From positions 62,001-126,000 of the forward strand of contig CAZJVD010000001.1 of the NCBI GenBank assembly GCA_964549505.1: a stretch of 64,000 nucleotides of DNA, in the 5' to 3' direction. A program made the position numbers and the translations under genes. The stretch comes from CAZJVD01 sp964549505. GTDB taxonomy: Bacteria > Bdellovibrionota > UBA1018 > CAZJVD01. The notes under the pieces were generated by a model. It did no database searches. It saw only the letters and a program-made list of their open reading frames with translations, and was not told where the DNA came from. Shown here in pieces: positions 16,891 through 26,347 of the stretch (its first letter is position 1; each line of letters opens with the position of its first letter).

Positions 16891-18657
16891 TTACCAGTCC
16901 TGACCGCGATTATCATCCTTAGGTCGCTTCTGATCGAGCCGTCCGCGCGTCGCTTTTTCCTGCTCGGTAAGATCCCCTAAAACCCGCTCTGCGTCTTCGC
17001 GGGAAAGTTTCTTAGATTTAAAGCGCTTGCCCACGCTGGATTGGTTTTTGAACTTCTGGGGGCCGCCCTCTTGATCTTTCTTGTCTTTTGATCCGTCGTC
17101 TCCCTTTTCGCTCTCCGAGGACTGCTCACCGGACTGGTCCTGCTGCTCGCCCTCACCCTGTCCTCCACCCTTTTGAGGTGGGGGCTTCACGGTCAGGCCA
17201 CTCAGGCGCTTCCGAATTTCCTTTTCCATCTCAAGATTTGCATCGCGCTTTGCGGCGTCCAGTCCACGCAAGAACGACTCGACGGCTTCATCATACTTTC
17301 CGCGCTTCTCGTACGTAGACCCCAGGTTGTAAAGCGACTCGGCCTCATGCTCTCCGCGTTCGCGCGCCGCCTGCGCTGCTGTCTCAAAGCTAAGAACGGC
17401 TGCCTTGGGATCTTTCTTTTCAAGTTCAATCAAACCTTGATTGTAAAGAAGCGTGGGGTTACCGGGGTCCTTCTCAAGACCTTTCGAAAAAGACTCCTGA
17501 GCTTTCTCGACGTTTCCGTTCTCGAGTGCTTTCAGGCCGGATCGATTATGCAAATAGACTTCGGGATGCGGTTCGGCAGCATGCGCAGGGATCACGCCCA
17601 ACGCCGTTACAAAACCGAGCATACGAAGAATCGCGCGAGCAGGTGCACGCAACGGAATCAAAAGCGAAATAACAAAACAAAGCACGCCCAGCGAAAGCGG
17701 CCACTGAAAGCGCTCCTCGCGTTCGACAATCTTCCGTTCCTGAAACGTTCCGCCCACTGTGGTTCCTGAGACGGACTGTAGAGCTGAGAGAATTCCGGCC
17801 GTCTCACTGCCCGACGAACTCAGCACAAACGGCGATGCACCGAGTTCCGAAGCTAGTTTCTCAAGCGTCTTTCGGTTGAACTTACTGGCGACTTCCTTCT
17901 GTCCCGCATCGCGCTTGTACCCGCGCAGGTAGCCTTGCGCATCTCGAAGCGGAATGGGGCCACCACGCTCTGTTCCAACACCGACCGCGATCGTCTGAAC
18001 TTCAAGTTCCCGCAACATGCGTACACCCTCGGAGCGCTGATCGCGCAGGTCCTCCGCATCGGTGATAAGAATCAGTTTTCGTTCGCCGGCAGCCTGCCCA
18101 CCGCGCCTCAAGAGTCCTGCCGCTACCTTCAACGCAAGACCGATATCGGTTCCTTGATTGGATATCGACTGCGGTCCCAAACTCTCAATAACTTCGCTCA
18201 CAAAGGCGAGATCGGTCGTCAGCGGCGTTGCCGGAAACGCGCTTCCGGCGAAAGCGACAATGCCGACACGGTCACCACTCAGATTCCGTAAGAGTTCGCG
18301 AATAAAATGTTTCGAGCGGTCGAGACGATTGGGAACGACATCTTCCGTGAGCATGCTGTTTGAAAGATCGAGTGCGACAACAATGTCGGCTCCCCGAGAC
18401 TCGATGGTTTTCTCAATCACTCCCCACTGCGGACGGGCAAGCGCCACTAAAGCGCACGCGAAAAATACTCCCATGAGACTGAGCTGCCATCGAATCCTCT
18501 TCGAGTTCCAAGTCGGTGCAAGCGAACGGAAAAGAGCGTTCTCCGCAAATCCGGAGCGACGTCGGCGCGATCGAAACTCAAAGTAACCGATCACAAGTAC
18601 GTAGACCGGCAGCGCGAGGAGCCACCATAGCCAATCCGGACGCGCGAATGTCACCAT
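16891..18657 (-). CDS. batB: BatB-BatC fusion: VWA domain protein with TPR repeats
   Basis: The 588-residue protein combines what are often two genes. Residues 1-80 hold two transmembrane helices and residues 90-290 a von Willebrand A domain with MIDAS motif DLSNS (97-101). A helix near residues 310-350 is followed by about three TPR repeats (residues 365-480), the BatC part. A Gly/Gln/Glu/Ser/Lys-rich disordered stretch (about 490-540) follows, then a charged C-terminal segment (KLSREDAERVLGDL). The start overlaps the batA stop, indicating coupling. It would sit in the inner membrane with VWA and TPR domains mediating protein contacts and metal-dependent ligand binding. Confidence 0.85.
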   Translation of the reverse strand: MVTFARPDWLWWLLALPVYVLVIGYFEFRSRRRRSGFAENALFRSLAPTWNSKRIRWQLSLMGVFFACALVALARPQWGVIEKTIESRGADIVVALDLSNSMLTEDVVPNRLDRSKHFIRELLRNLSGDRVGIVAFAGSAFPATPLTTDLAFVSEVIESLGPQSISNQGTDIGLALKVAAGLLRRGGQAAGERKLILITDAEDLRDQRSEGVRMLRELEVQTIAVGVGTERGGPIPLRDAQGYLRGYKRDAGQKEVASKFNRKTLEKLASELGASPFVLSSSGSETAGILSALQSVSGTTVGGTFQERKIVEREERFQWPLSLGVLCFVISLLIPLRAPARAILRMLGFVTALGVIPAHAAEPHPEVYLHNRSGLKALENGNVEKAQESFSKGLEKDPGNPTLLYNQGLIELEKKDPKAAVLSFETAAQAARERGEHEAESLYNLGSTYEKRGKYDEAVESFLRGLDAAKRDANLEMEKEIRKRLSGLTVKPPPQKGGGQGEGEQQDQSGEQSSESEKGDDGSKDKKDQEGGPQKFKNQSSVGKRFKSKKLSREDAERVLGDLTEQEKATRGRLDQKRPKDDNRGQDW

Positions 18658-19634
18658 GGCGTCCTCCAGAACAAGACTCGCAGGATGCCCTCGAGTGCGA
18701 GCAGCAGCAGTGCCAGCACAAGCGGACGATCAAATAGGTCTCGATAGAGTGTTTTCTTTTTTGATTCGATCTTCGATCGCTCGAGGCGATCGATTTCGCT
18801 AAAAACTTTGTCGAGAGCATTGCCTTCGGTTACTCGAAAGAACTTGCCCTTGGTCTGATCAGCGATCTCCTGCAACAGTTGCGTATTGAGTTGATTGTCA
18901 AAGTCCTGGTAGGTCGTGACCGTTTTACCAAACAGTCCCTGATGTCGAATGGGAAGACGCACACGCCCTTCCCGTCCGATAGCGATCGTATAGACCTTCA
19001 TCCCGTACCCAGCAGCAATCTCTCCAGCGGTCCCGGGATCGAGCTGTCCGACATTGTTCTCGCCGTCCGTGAGAAGAACAAGCACGCGGCTCTTCGCTCG
19101 CGAGTCCTTGAGACGGGCAATCCCTAGAGCCAACCCATCACCAATGCCTGTTCCGTCTTTCAACTCACCCGTCTTAGCGGCTTCGATCGACGCGAGTAAA
19201 AGCTCGTAGTCGAGTGTCGGTGGCGCGAGCGTGAGCGGCTCGCCCGCAAAAATCACAAAACCCATCCGGTCATCACGACGCCCACGCACGAACTTCTGTA
19301 TGGTCTCTTTTGCGATATCGAGACGGGGTCGATCCGCAAGATCCTCGATATTCATACTCAATGAAACATCCATAACGAGAACGATATCGATTCCTTCGGT
19401 CTCGCTCTTGCCCTGATCGACACCTTGTTGCGGTCGAGCAAGTGCAACCACGGCAAATACAAAGGAGAGAACTCGGAGCAAAAGAAAAAATCTCGAAAAA
19501 TCCCTACGTGTGAGTTCCTTCGGAATCGGCAAGCTAAACGTAAGTGTCGGCATTCGACTCCAACGCCAGATCCACGGCAACAGGAGAAGTACAAGGGATC
19601 CAAGGATGAAAACCCACCACGACTCAAACCGCAT
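18651..19634 (-). CDS. batA: BatA-like VWA domain membrane protein
   Basis: A 327-residue protein with N-terminal transmembrane helices (about 6-22 and 50-66), a von Willebrand A domain with a complete MIDAS motif DVSLS (89-93) plus the downstream threonine and LLTDGENN, and a C-terminal helix near 305-322. This is the BatA/BatB architecture. Both ends overlap neighbours (the stop overlaps batB/C, the start overlaps the upstream membrane-protein gene), so it is embedded in the operon. It probably forms a complex with BatB/C and BatD in the inner membrane. Confidence 0.87.
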   Translation of the reverse strand: MRFESWWVFILGSLVLLLLPWIWRWSRMPTLTFSLPIPKELTRRDFSRFFLLLRVLSFVFAVVALARPQQGVDQGKSETEGIDIVLVMDVSLSMNIEDLADRPRLDIAKETIQKFVRGRRDDRMGFVIFAGEPLTLAPPTLDYELLLASIEAAKTGELKDGTGIGDGLALGIARLKDSRAKSRVLVLLTDGENNVGQLDPGTAGEIAAGYGMKVYTIAIGREGRVRLPIRHQGLFGKTVTTYQDFDNQLNTQLLQEIADQTKGKFFRVTEGNALDKVFSEIDRLERSKIESKKKTLYRDLFDRPLVLALLLLALEGILRVLFWRTPW

Positions 19635-20592
19635 CGGGAGTCCTTCGCGTGCGTTCGATCCAGGTTCGAACTTTCGAAATCAAAGCGTGGGCCTCTGAAC
19701 TCGGAGGTTCAAAGTCGGTGAACTTAATCAAATCCATAGCCGCGAGAAGCTGGGACGTTTCGGCCACCCAATCCGCACGCACCTCACGCAAACGAAGAGC
19801 GGTCACGATCTCTTCTCGCGTCGACTCCGTCGCTTGAATATCAAAACGACGATCGAGATAGTGTTTCGCAATCTCCGACACACCAAAATAAAGCTCTTTA
19901 AAACGTCTCTTATCCGCCAGCCGTTTGAGTTCGAGTTCGGTGAGTGCTTTCAACGCAACTCGATCCTCCGGGTCAAGCGGGCGCGGTGGAAGAATCACAT
20001 TCGCAAGAAGCGCGCGCCGTCGTGCCACCCAGCGCAGAATCAGCCATGTCACGAGACCGACGACCAGAAGAAGAATCAGCACGGTGACCGTGACCGTTCT
20101 CCATGGAAACGCAAACGAAAGTGGCGGCTGAAAATCCGGAGCTTCGACTTCAGGCAGCGCATCGACTTTCACGGTGATGGGTCGCGTTCGTGCGATGGGT
20201 TTCTCTTGGTCGTCGAGGAGTAATACGACCGGAAACACACGATCCCCCCCGAGAAGCGAAACCGCTCGAATCTCCGGCTCCGTTTTTGTTCGGTCGAGCT
20301 CAGCGGCCCAACCCTGGACGCGAAGCGGGTCGGATCCTTTCGGCACACGAAACGACTCGACTTCCTTCAGAATTTTTGACTCAGTCCCCGGAGCGAAAAT
20401 CAATCGCAAGGGGTCACCGACAGGTAGCGGTTTTCCATCCGTTGTCGAAATGCGAACGAGAAGCGTCACTTCCTCGAGACTCTCGATCGCCTCGGGAGTG
20501 ATCGAATCGGTAGCGCCCATCGCTGAGAGACACCAAAGCAGAACGATCGTTGCCATACTGATTGCAGTAGGTGTGTGCGGGATCGGTTTCAT
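19624..20592 (-). CDS. Membrane protein of the MoxR/Bat operon, DUF4381-like
   Basis: A 322-residue protein with a signal peptide (about residues 1-26), an extracytoplasmic beta-rich domain, one transmembrane helix (about 166-190, VTVLILLLVVGLVTWLILRW) followed by basic residues, and a helical cytoplasmic domain. The tail, with ELYFGVSEIAKHYLDRRFDI and TREEIVTALR, resembles the DUF4381/BatD-tail type of protein that regularly sits between DUF58 and batA genes. Overlaps with both neighbours show tight coupling. Function is known only by association with the MoxR-VWA system. Confidence 0.7.
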   Translation of the reverse strand: MKPIPHTPTAISMATIVLLWCLSAMGATDSITPEAIESLEEVTLLVRISTTDGKPLPVGDPLRLIFAPGTESKILKEVESFRVPKGSDPLRVQGWAAELDRTKTEPEIRAVSLLGGDRVFPVVLLLDDQEKPIARTRPITVKVDALPEVEAPDFQPPLSFAFPWRTVTVTVLILLLVVGLVTWLILRWVARRRALLANVILPPRPLDPEDRVALKALTELELKRLADKRRFKELYFGVSEIAKHYLDRRFDIQATESTREEIVTALRLREVRADWVAETSQLLAAMDLIKFTDFEPPSSEAHALISKVRTWIERTRRTPDAV

Positions 20593-21464
20593 CGCCTTCG
20601 TCGTTTTCTAAAAAAGGATAGGATCGCGTCGCCCGCGTCTTTCTCTGACGAGAGCGGAATCGCTTCAACGCCACAGGACTTGAAAAGAGCTGAAAGCGAT
20701 TCGGTCTTGCGCTCCCCTCTCTTTTTGATCCATGTTTTGAAAGCATAAGAATCTGTATTCACCCATGCTTCTCGACCGGTCTCCGGATCTCGAAAGAGAA
20801 CTGTTCCCAAGGGACTTGCTTCGCTTTCACGCCGATCGGAAATCGGTACGGCAATCACATCATGCCTGCGAGCCAGTCGGCGTAGCGGCTTATCAATATT
20901 CTCGGATTCAAAATCACTCACAACAAACACGATGCCGAGATGCTTAAGAAGATGGAGCGCAGACTCCAGAGCGTCGCTCAGCGCCGTCCCCGATCCTTCG
21001 CGAGGCTCGGCTGCAAGCACGTCCCGAATCACGCGAAGAATATGCGACCGCCCCTTTTTGGGAGGAATAATCTTATCGATACCACCCGAAAAAAGAATCG
21101 CCCCGACACGGTCACCCACTCGTGATGCAGCGTAAGCCAAAATGCCAGCTGTCTCAGCTGCCGTCTCGAACTTCCACTGCCGATGCGTTCCAAAACCCTG
21201 CGATCCTGAAACATCCACCAACAACATCACAGTGAGCTCACGCTCTTCTTCGTATTTTTTTATGACAGGATCACGTGAGCGAGCGCTTACTTTCCAATCA
21301 ATATGACGAACGTCATCTCCGGGAGTGTACAGACGATGATCGGAGAATTGCACACCGTAACCTTTGAACTGACTGCGGTACTGCCCCGCAAGGAGGTCAT
21401 CCACCACGCGTCTTGTCTTGAGTTCAATTTTTTTTACTTTTTTGAGCAACTCGGAGGCCAGCAC
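20589..21464 (-). CDS. DUF58 domain protein
   Basis: A 291-residue soluble protein with the DUF58 hallmark segment RSQFKGYGVQFSDHRLYTPGDDVRHIDWKVSARSRDP region (about residues 30-70), followed by a VWA-like fold with LLVDVSGSQ, where the DxSxS-type site is present as DVSGS. DUF58 proteins almost always pair with MoxR ATPases, and here moxR lies 12 bases upstream. The pair is thought to act as a chaperone-adaptor unit on the membrane VWA proteins encoded downstream. Its start follows the moxR stop, and its stop overlaps the next gene (ATGA). Confidence 0.9.
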   Translation of the reverse strand: MLASELLKKVKKIELKTRRVVDDLLAGQYRSQFKGYGVQFSDHRLYTPGDDVRHIDWKVSARSRDPVIKKYEEERELTVMLLVDVSGSQGFGTHRQWKFETAAETAGILAYAASRVGDRVGAILFSGGIDKIIPPKKGRSHILRVIRDVLAAEPREGSGTALSDALESALHLLKHLGIVFVVSDFESENIDKPLRRLARRHDVIAVPISDRRESEASPLGTVLFRDPETGREAWVNTDSYAFKTWIKKRGERKTESLSALFKSCGVEAIPLSSEKDAGDAILSFFRKRRRR

Positions 21465-21476
21465 ACGACCTCCACT

Positions 21477-22469
21477 CTACGGAACTTCGATCCGTTCCAG
21501 AATTTTTTTGACGACGGTTTCGCTCGTCACACCTTCGGCCTCGGCTTCAAACGAAACGAGTATCCGATGCCGGAGGACATCCATCGCGATGGCTTTCACA
21601 TCTTCAGGCGTCACAAATCCTCGATGATTGACAAAGGCATGCGCACGACCCGCACGTGCGAGCGCTAACGTCGCTCGCGGCGACGCACCGACGTTGATCT
21701 GGGGAGCCAGTTCCGCCGCTCCAAAACGAACAGGGTCACGAGTCGCAAAAACCAGGCGCAAAATGTAGTCTTTGATCTTCTCGTCCATGTAAATTTCAGA
21801 CACCATTCGTCGCGCTTCGAGGATCTGCTGCGGCTGACAGACTTTCTTTGCACGCGGAAGATCAAACCCGGTCATGCGCTCCATCACGAGGCGTTCTTCT
21901 TGCTGTGACGGATAACCGACACGCACTTTAAACAGAAAACGATCGAGCTGCGCCTCGGGTAACGGATAGGTTCCCTCTTGTTCAATCGGATTCTGCGTTG
22001 CGAGAACCACAAAGGGATCCTCGAGAGGATACGTGGTCTCACCGATCGTGACCTGGCGCTCACCCATCGCTTCGAGCAAAGCACTCTGCACTTTCGCGGG
22101 CGCTCGATTGATTTCGTCGGCGAGGACAAGATTTGTAAAGATCGGGCCCTTTTTTGGAATGAACTCACCCGTTTTCGGGTTGAAAATCATGGTGCCGATC
22201 AAGTCAGCTGGCAAAAGGTCCGGAGTGAACTGGATCCGCTGACAGGCGACATCGAGTACATCGGCCAAGGTTTTGATCGTTAACGTCTTTGCGAGCCCGG
22301 GAAGACCCTCAAGCAAAACGTGACCATCGCAAAGAAGTGCGATCACGAGCCGTTCGATAAGAACGTTCTGCCCGATAATGACGTTTCCGATTTCAGAGAA
22401 AACGGGATCAAGAAAAGCACTCCGCTTTTTGACTAACTCGCTGAGCGCTTGGACATCAACACGTGTCAT
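21477..22469 (-). CDS. moxR: MoxR family AAA+ ATPase
   Basis: A 330-residue AAA+ ATPase with Walker A GLPGLAKT (about 55-62), Walker B LVLADEINRAPAKVQSALLEAM, the sensor-1 ATQNPIEQEGTYPLPEAQLDRF segment and the C-terminal lid with GASPRATLALARAGRA. These are all diagnostic of MoxR. MoxR proteins act as chaperone-like ATPases for assembly of VWA-containing complexes. Here DUF58, batA, batB/C and batD follow directly. The upstream giant lipoprotein gene ends 33 bases away on the same strand and may be part of the same transcript. Confidence 0.95.
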   Translation of the reverse strand: MTRVDVQALSELVKKRSAFLDPVFSEIGNVIIGQNVLIERLVIALLCDGHVLLEGLPGLAKTLTIKTLADVLDVACQRIQFTPDLLPADLIGTMIFNPKTGEFIPKKGPIFTNLVLADEINRAPAKVQSALLEAMGERQVTIGETTYPLEDPFVVLATQNPIEQEGTYPLPEAQLDRFLFKVRVGYPSQQEERLVMERMTGFDLPRAKKVCQPQQILEARRMVSEIYMDEKIKDYILRLVFATRDPVRFGAAELAPQINVGASPRATLALARAGRAHAFVNHRGFVTPEDVKAIAMDVLRHRILVSFEAEAEGVTSETVVKKILERIEVP

Positions 22470-22502
22470 GACAGCAAATCTTCGAACCTCATGTCCGTTC
22501 CG

Positions 22503-25500
22503 TCAACTGCTTTTGTCACCAACGGCGCGCGCCCTCTCAAGAAGCTCAAGAAAGTCGCGGTTCTTCGTCCATGCTTGCAGATTGCGCACGGTCTCTTCGA
22601 GGGCGTCAGGGTTCTTCGACACCCAGATCAACCAATCGCGGGGCGTGACATCGGTGCCCACCCCCGTTCGATTCAAACCGTTAGAAAACCATGTCACAAG
22701 GCGCGCACCCACTCCCTGGGGATTGGCCGTGAACTGAGCGAGCAGATCCCAAGGCAACGCGTCTGGAACCAGCTGTCTCAAAACCTCTGGCGAAAAGGCC
22801 GTCGCTACAGATTCCCAGCCCCCACTGACATGACTCGCGTCCAGCAATCGCGCGAAGAGATCGTTCCAAAAAGCCTCGGGTATCGTTTCGTCAAGGTACG
22901 GCATCAGATGCGACCACGTCTCGAACCACGCCGCAAGCGCCTGATGGAACTCGACGCGACCTCGTGTTTGCTCGACAAACTGTAGAAACTCATGCATCAG
23001 CGACCGTCGTTCCGCCTCAGGAAGGTCCAACATTTTCCCGGCCGAAAGCGCTAACGCCAACCGAAAGTCAGGCGAGCGCATCCATGCGTCGAGCCACGGT
23101 TTTGATAAACCTGGATTTCGATCCGCTCGGAACAACGCAAACCAACGATCGGTGTCGTTCGAGCGACCGATGACCTCACCGAGCAGCTCCGTAATGACGT
23201 CTAACGAAATACGATTCCGCTGCGTTTCACGAGCAGCGAGTGCGACCGAACGCACAAAGCCCGAACGCGAAAGATCGATCACGGCCCGATAAGCCTCCCA
23301 GGAACCCGTCTTGCGAGGGTGAAGTAGAAAGAGAAAATCGCGTAAAAGTACCAGACCCGCAGACTGGTCACCGGCAGTTTTCGGCAAGAGCCGCTTCAGA
23401 ACACCCACGGCCTGCCGAATATTGAAAATGCGACCTTTAAGGTCCTCATCGAACGCCAAATCCGCTCGGCCCAAAGCGTACGTGATATTCCAATCCACGC
23501 ACCGCGGAAGTTCAGGATATCCGATCCACTGCTCCGACCGCACGAGACTGTTCTCTATCTCCGTTACCGCATCACGAAGCGTACGCGCGGTCGCTCCCGG
23601 TGGACGTTTTGAAGCCGGAACATCGCCCCAAGACTCGGCAATGACACCCAGAAAATAAAGCGCAAAGTTGGTGTTGTAAAAGAGGCGCAGCTTCCACTCG
23701 GGCTCGATATCGGAGTTGATGAGCAGCGCTTCGAGCTCTCGAAGCGGATCAGCTACTTCGACGGAAAGTTTCCGTTTCTGAGAGTCCCAGAGCAGGAGCC
23801 ATCGCTCTTCGACGGGCGCCGGCTGGAGCACATCCTCCAAACGCCCGATAAAATCTCCAGCGACAAGACGCTTCAGAGCCTGTTCACCGCCGTATCGGAG
23901 CAAACGCGAAATCGCGTCCGCTGCTTTTGCAGCATCTAACGAAGGCTGAAAATACCGAGCGCGAATTTCCTCACGACGCTTGTTCATCGTTCCGGAGAAA
24001 CTCACACACTCGCCTTTCTTGAGCTTCTCTTCCCAGGCCAACTCGATTTCTGGTCGAAAATGATCGCTCGGAGCGTACTTCTCTGGAGAGATCGAAGCCT
24101 CGTGTCCGGCACGAGCCCAGGCGGCCACCCATTCCACAATTCGATCGCTCGAAAGCAAACGCGCGAGGCGATCAAGGATCGGAGTAGGATTTGTGACCAC
24201 CGACAAGGTCGCCCCTAATGTTTTCAGGAGGCCACCTGTCTCTTCTAAAAGTTTCGGAATCGCTTCGGCAAAGTCAGGATCGAATACGGCCCCAACCCAG
24301 AACGAGACATCGTCGGCGCGTGTTTCTACGGGATGCAATGCGAGCGCGGTCGTGTGAAGTGCCGAAAAGAAACTCACGTTTTCGCGCACGTCTGAACAAG
24401 CCATCCGGTCGAACCACGACGTGATCCCAGGATAATCGCCCGTCTTCTCTACGCACTGACTAAACCAGGCATACTGTTCTGCCCAACCGGTTTGATGGGG
24501 ATTCCAAAAATCAAAATCAAGCGAAACTCGCAAGCAGGGGTCGTTGGGATCTGCCGGATCAGAGGCGAAAACATAGCGTGGAATCTGTTGACTCGCGAGT
24601 CGGTGAAACGGCTTAGGGAGAGCTCGCGGTTCTGCATTCGCAACAAACGACACCCGCCCGTCTTCGACTCGGTTCTTAAAGAGTCGCAGGACTTCGCGCA
24701 TCCAACGCTTGAGACGGCCGTCTTTCGCCATGGCCGAAAGCTGCTGAAGACTGGCCGGAAAACTTGGTAGCTCCGCGAGGACGATAATGGCCCGGTAAAG
24801 ACTCTCTTCGCGCGTCGCATTTGAGAAGAGTTCACGTCCGACCTGTAACCACGGATGGACACCTCCAACCACAAAAGCTTTCCGTGTGAGCGATAACGTT
24901 TCGCCCCACCGAACGACCGTTGGACTCAGAAACGCGATCGTCGAGCGCACCAGAATATCAATCCGTCTCGGATCGGTGGTCAGCACCGGTTCGACCACGA
25001 GCTCTTGAAAACTCAACCCACCGGCCTCGCGCTGCGGTTCTTTCAAAAATGCAAAGGTCGACCGCAGTGCTTCCGATGCTTGCGGACCCGGGACGGTCGC
25101 GACCAAGACAAGGTCCTCGAAAATTCCTGTACGTAACCCCTCACGGAGCGAACTCTCAAACAAAGTCCCGTGTTGAACAATCTCAACAAAAGCATCCACG
25201 AGTTTGGGGTCCGTCTCCCGCATCGCTTCGACGATCTCGACGAGCCATGCGAACTCGCCCGTCTGAGCAAAATCTCGGAACGCAGGATAGCTTTCTCGAA
25301 GCACGTTCCGAGGAAGGTCACAAATCGATCCCACCGCAACAAGATCAAGAACAGCGTTTCGCAGGAAAAAATCCCGGTTCAGACGCTGGTCCGATCCCAT
25401 AGCGAGCAGGATGGGCTCCAGCGGTCCTTGCACCGTAAGACCGTTTCCAAAACAATGCAGAGGCTCATTGAGTGCGGCAAATAAGCGTGAAAGGTGCGTG

Positions 25501-26333
25501 AGCCAAGTACCGCCTGGACGCTCCTGAACGAGTGCGCCGAACAAACTTCTAAGCTTTGCGGTGCCAACCGCGAGACTCTCGGACGTGTTTCCAAGCACAC
25601 GGCGATGGAGAATCCATCGATAGAACGACGGTCGCGATAACAGATCGATAATCTCTCGAATCCAATGCCCTTTCTTGAGCCGATCGGCAGTGAACGTTTC
25701 GGCTAGAAAACCTTGAACATGAGCCTGATACGACTCGAAACTAGGAGATTCCGCGATCATCGTCGCCGTCTCTAAAAAAGCATCAACGCGGGCCGGTTCA
25801 AGATACTGCGCTAAAATCTCGAACGCTTTCAGAAGACTCGGTTGCTCGACATTCGCAAGGCGCTCGAGCTTGTTCCGCACCAGCGTTTCCTTGAACAGAG
25901 CTAGAATCGAAACAAAAAATTCGCGATTTCCAAGCAGATTGCCAACGTTCTCCAGCAACGGATCGAGAATTCCACGACGATCCATCTCGTCGAAACTGGA
26001 AGCGATTTCAAACAGCAGTCGCTTGTCTTTCAGAAAGAGTCGATTGCCGATCTCCACCAGCGGTTCCAGTTCGTCGTCTTTGAGTTCGCGCACGAGCTGG
26101 TCGAGCGGTCCCATGGATCCATTGGAGTTGATACAGCTTGTGAAACGTCGAAACGTGGGGACATCAAGGTGGGGACTCGAGAGGTCCAGGCCATCGCAAT
26201 CAGGGTTATGGGTTCGGTAATCCGGCAGACGGAGAACGGCGTTATCCCGATCGCCGGAAAAAAAGGCGGTGAACGGCGAACAGCCGACCATCGCAACAGT
26301 CCATAGTGCGAGCACCAAGTGCCGAAATGCCAT
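22503..26333 (-). CDS. Very large lipoprotein of unknown function
   Basis: The 1276-residue product starts with a lipoprotein signal peptide whose lipobox AMVGC places the lipidated cysteine at residue 18. Ser at +2 favours outer-membrane sorting by the E. coli rule. The rest is almost entirely predicted helical, with repeated patterns of paired amphipathic helices (for example LVEIVEAMRETDPKLVDAFVEIVQ and similar units), resembling an alpha-solenoid, and no catalytic motif was found. Several cysteines in the mature part could pair. GAGGGG lies just upstream of the ATG. It is the first gene of the leftward block leading into moxR and the bat genes, so a structural role or client role in that system is possible. 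No family is recognised. Confidence 0.8.
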   Translation of the reverse strand: MAFRHLVLALWTVAMVGCSPFTAFFSGDRDNAVLRLPDYRTHNPDCDGLDLSSPHLDVPTFRRFTSCINSNGSMGPLDQLVRELKDDELEPLVEIGNRLFLKDKRLLFEIASSFDEMDRRGILDPLLENVGNLLGNREFFVSILALFKETLVRNKLERLANVEQPSLLKAFEILAQYLEPARVDAFLETATMIAESPSFESYQAHVQGFLAETFTADRLKKGHWIREIIDLLSRPSFYRWILHRRVLGNTSESLAVGTAKLRSLFGALVQERPGGTWLTHLSRLFAALNEPLHCFGNGLTVQGPLEPILLAMGSDQRLNRDFFLRNAVLDLVAVGSICDLPRNVLRESYPAFRDFAQTGEFAWLVEIVEAMRETDPKLVDAFVEIVQHGTLFESSLREGLRTGIFEDLVLVATVPGPQASEALRSTFAFLKEPQREAGGLSFQELVVEPVLTTDPRRIDILVRSTIAFLSPTVVRWGETLSLTRKAFVVGGVHPWLQVGRELFSNATREESLYRAIIVLAELPSFPASLQQLSAMAKDGRLKRWMREVLRLFKNRVEDGRVSFVANAEPRALPKPFHRLASQQIPRYVFASDPADPNDPCLRVSLDFDFWNPHQTGWAEQYAWFSQCVEKTGDYPGITSWFDRMACSDVRENVSFFSALHTTALALHPVETRADDVSFWVGAVFDPDFAEAIPKLLEETGGLLKTLGATLSVVTNPTPILDRLARLLSSDRIVEWVAAWARAGHEASISPEKYAPSDHFRPEIELAWEEKLKKGECVSFSGTMNKRREEIRARYFQPSLDAAKAADAISRLLRYGGEQALKRLVAGDFIGRLEDVLQPAPVEERWLLLWDSQKRKLSVEVADPLRELEALLINSDIEPEWKLRLFYNTNFALYFLGVIAESWGDVPASKRPPGATARTLRDAVTEIENSLVRSEQWIGYPELPRCVDWNITYALGRADLAFDEDLKGRIFNIRQAVGVLKRLLPKTAGDQSAGLVLLRDFLFLLHPRKTGSWEAYRAVIDLSRSGFVRSVALAARETQRNRISLDVITELLGEVIGRSNDTDRWFALFRADRNPGLSKPWLDAWMRSPDFRLALALSAGKMLDLPEAERRSLMHEFLQFVEQTRGRVEFHQALAAWFETWSHLMPYLDETIPEAFWNDLFARLLDASHVSGGWESVATAFSPEVLRQLVPDALPWDLLAQFTANPQGVGARLVTWFSNGLNRTGVGTDVTPRDWLIWVSKNPDALEETVRNLQAWTKNRDFLELLERARAVGDKSS

Positions 26334-26347
26334 CGTCCCCTCTCAAA

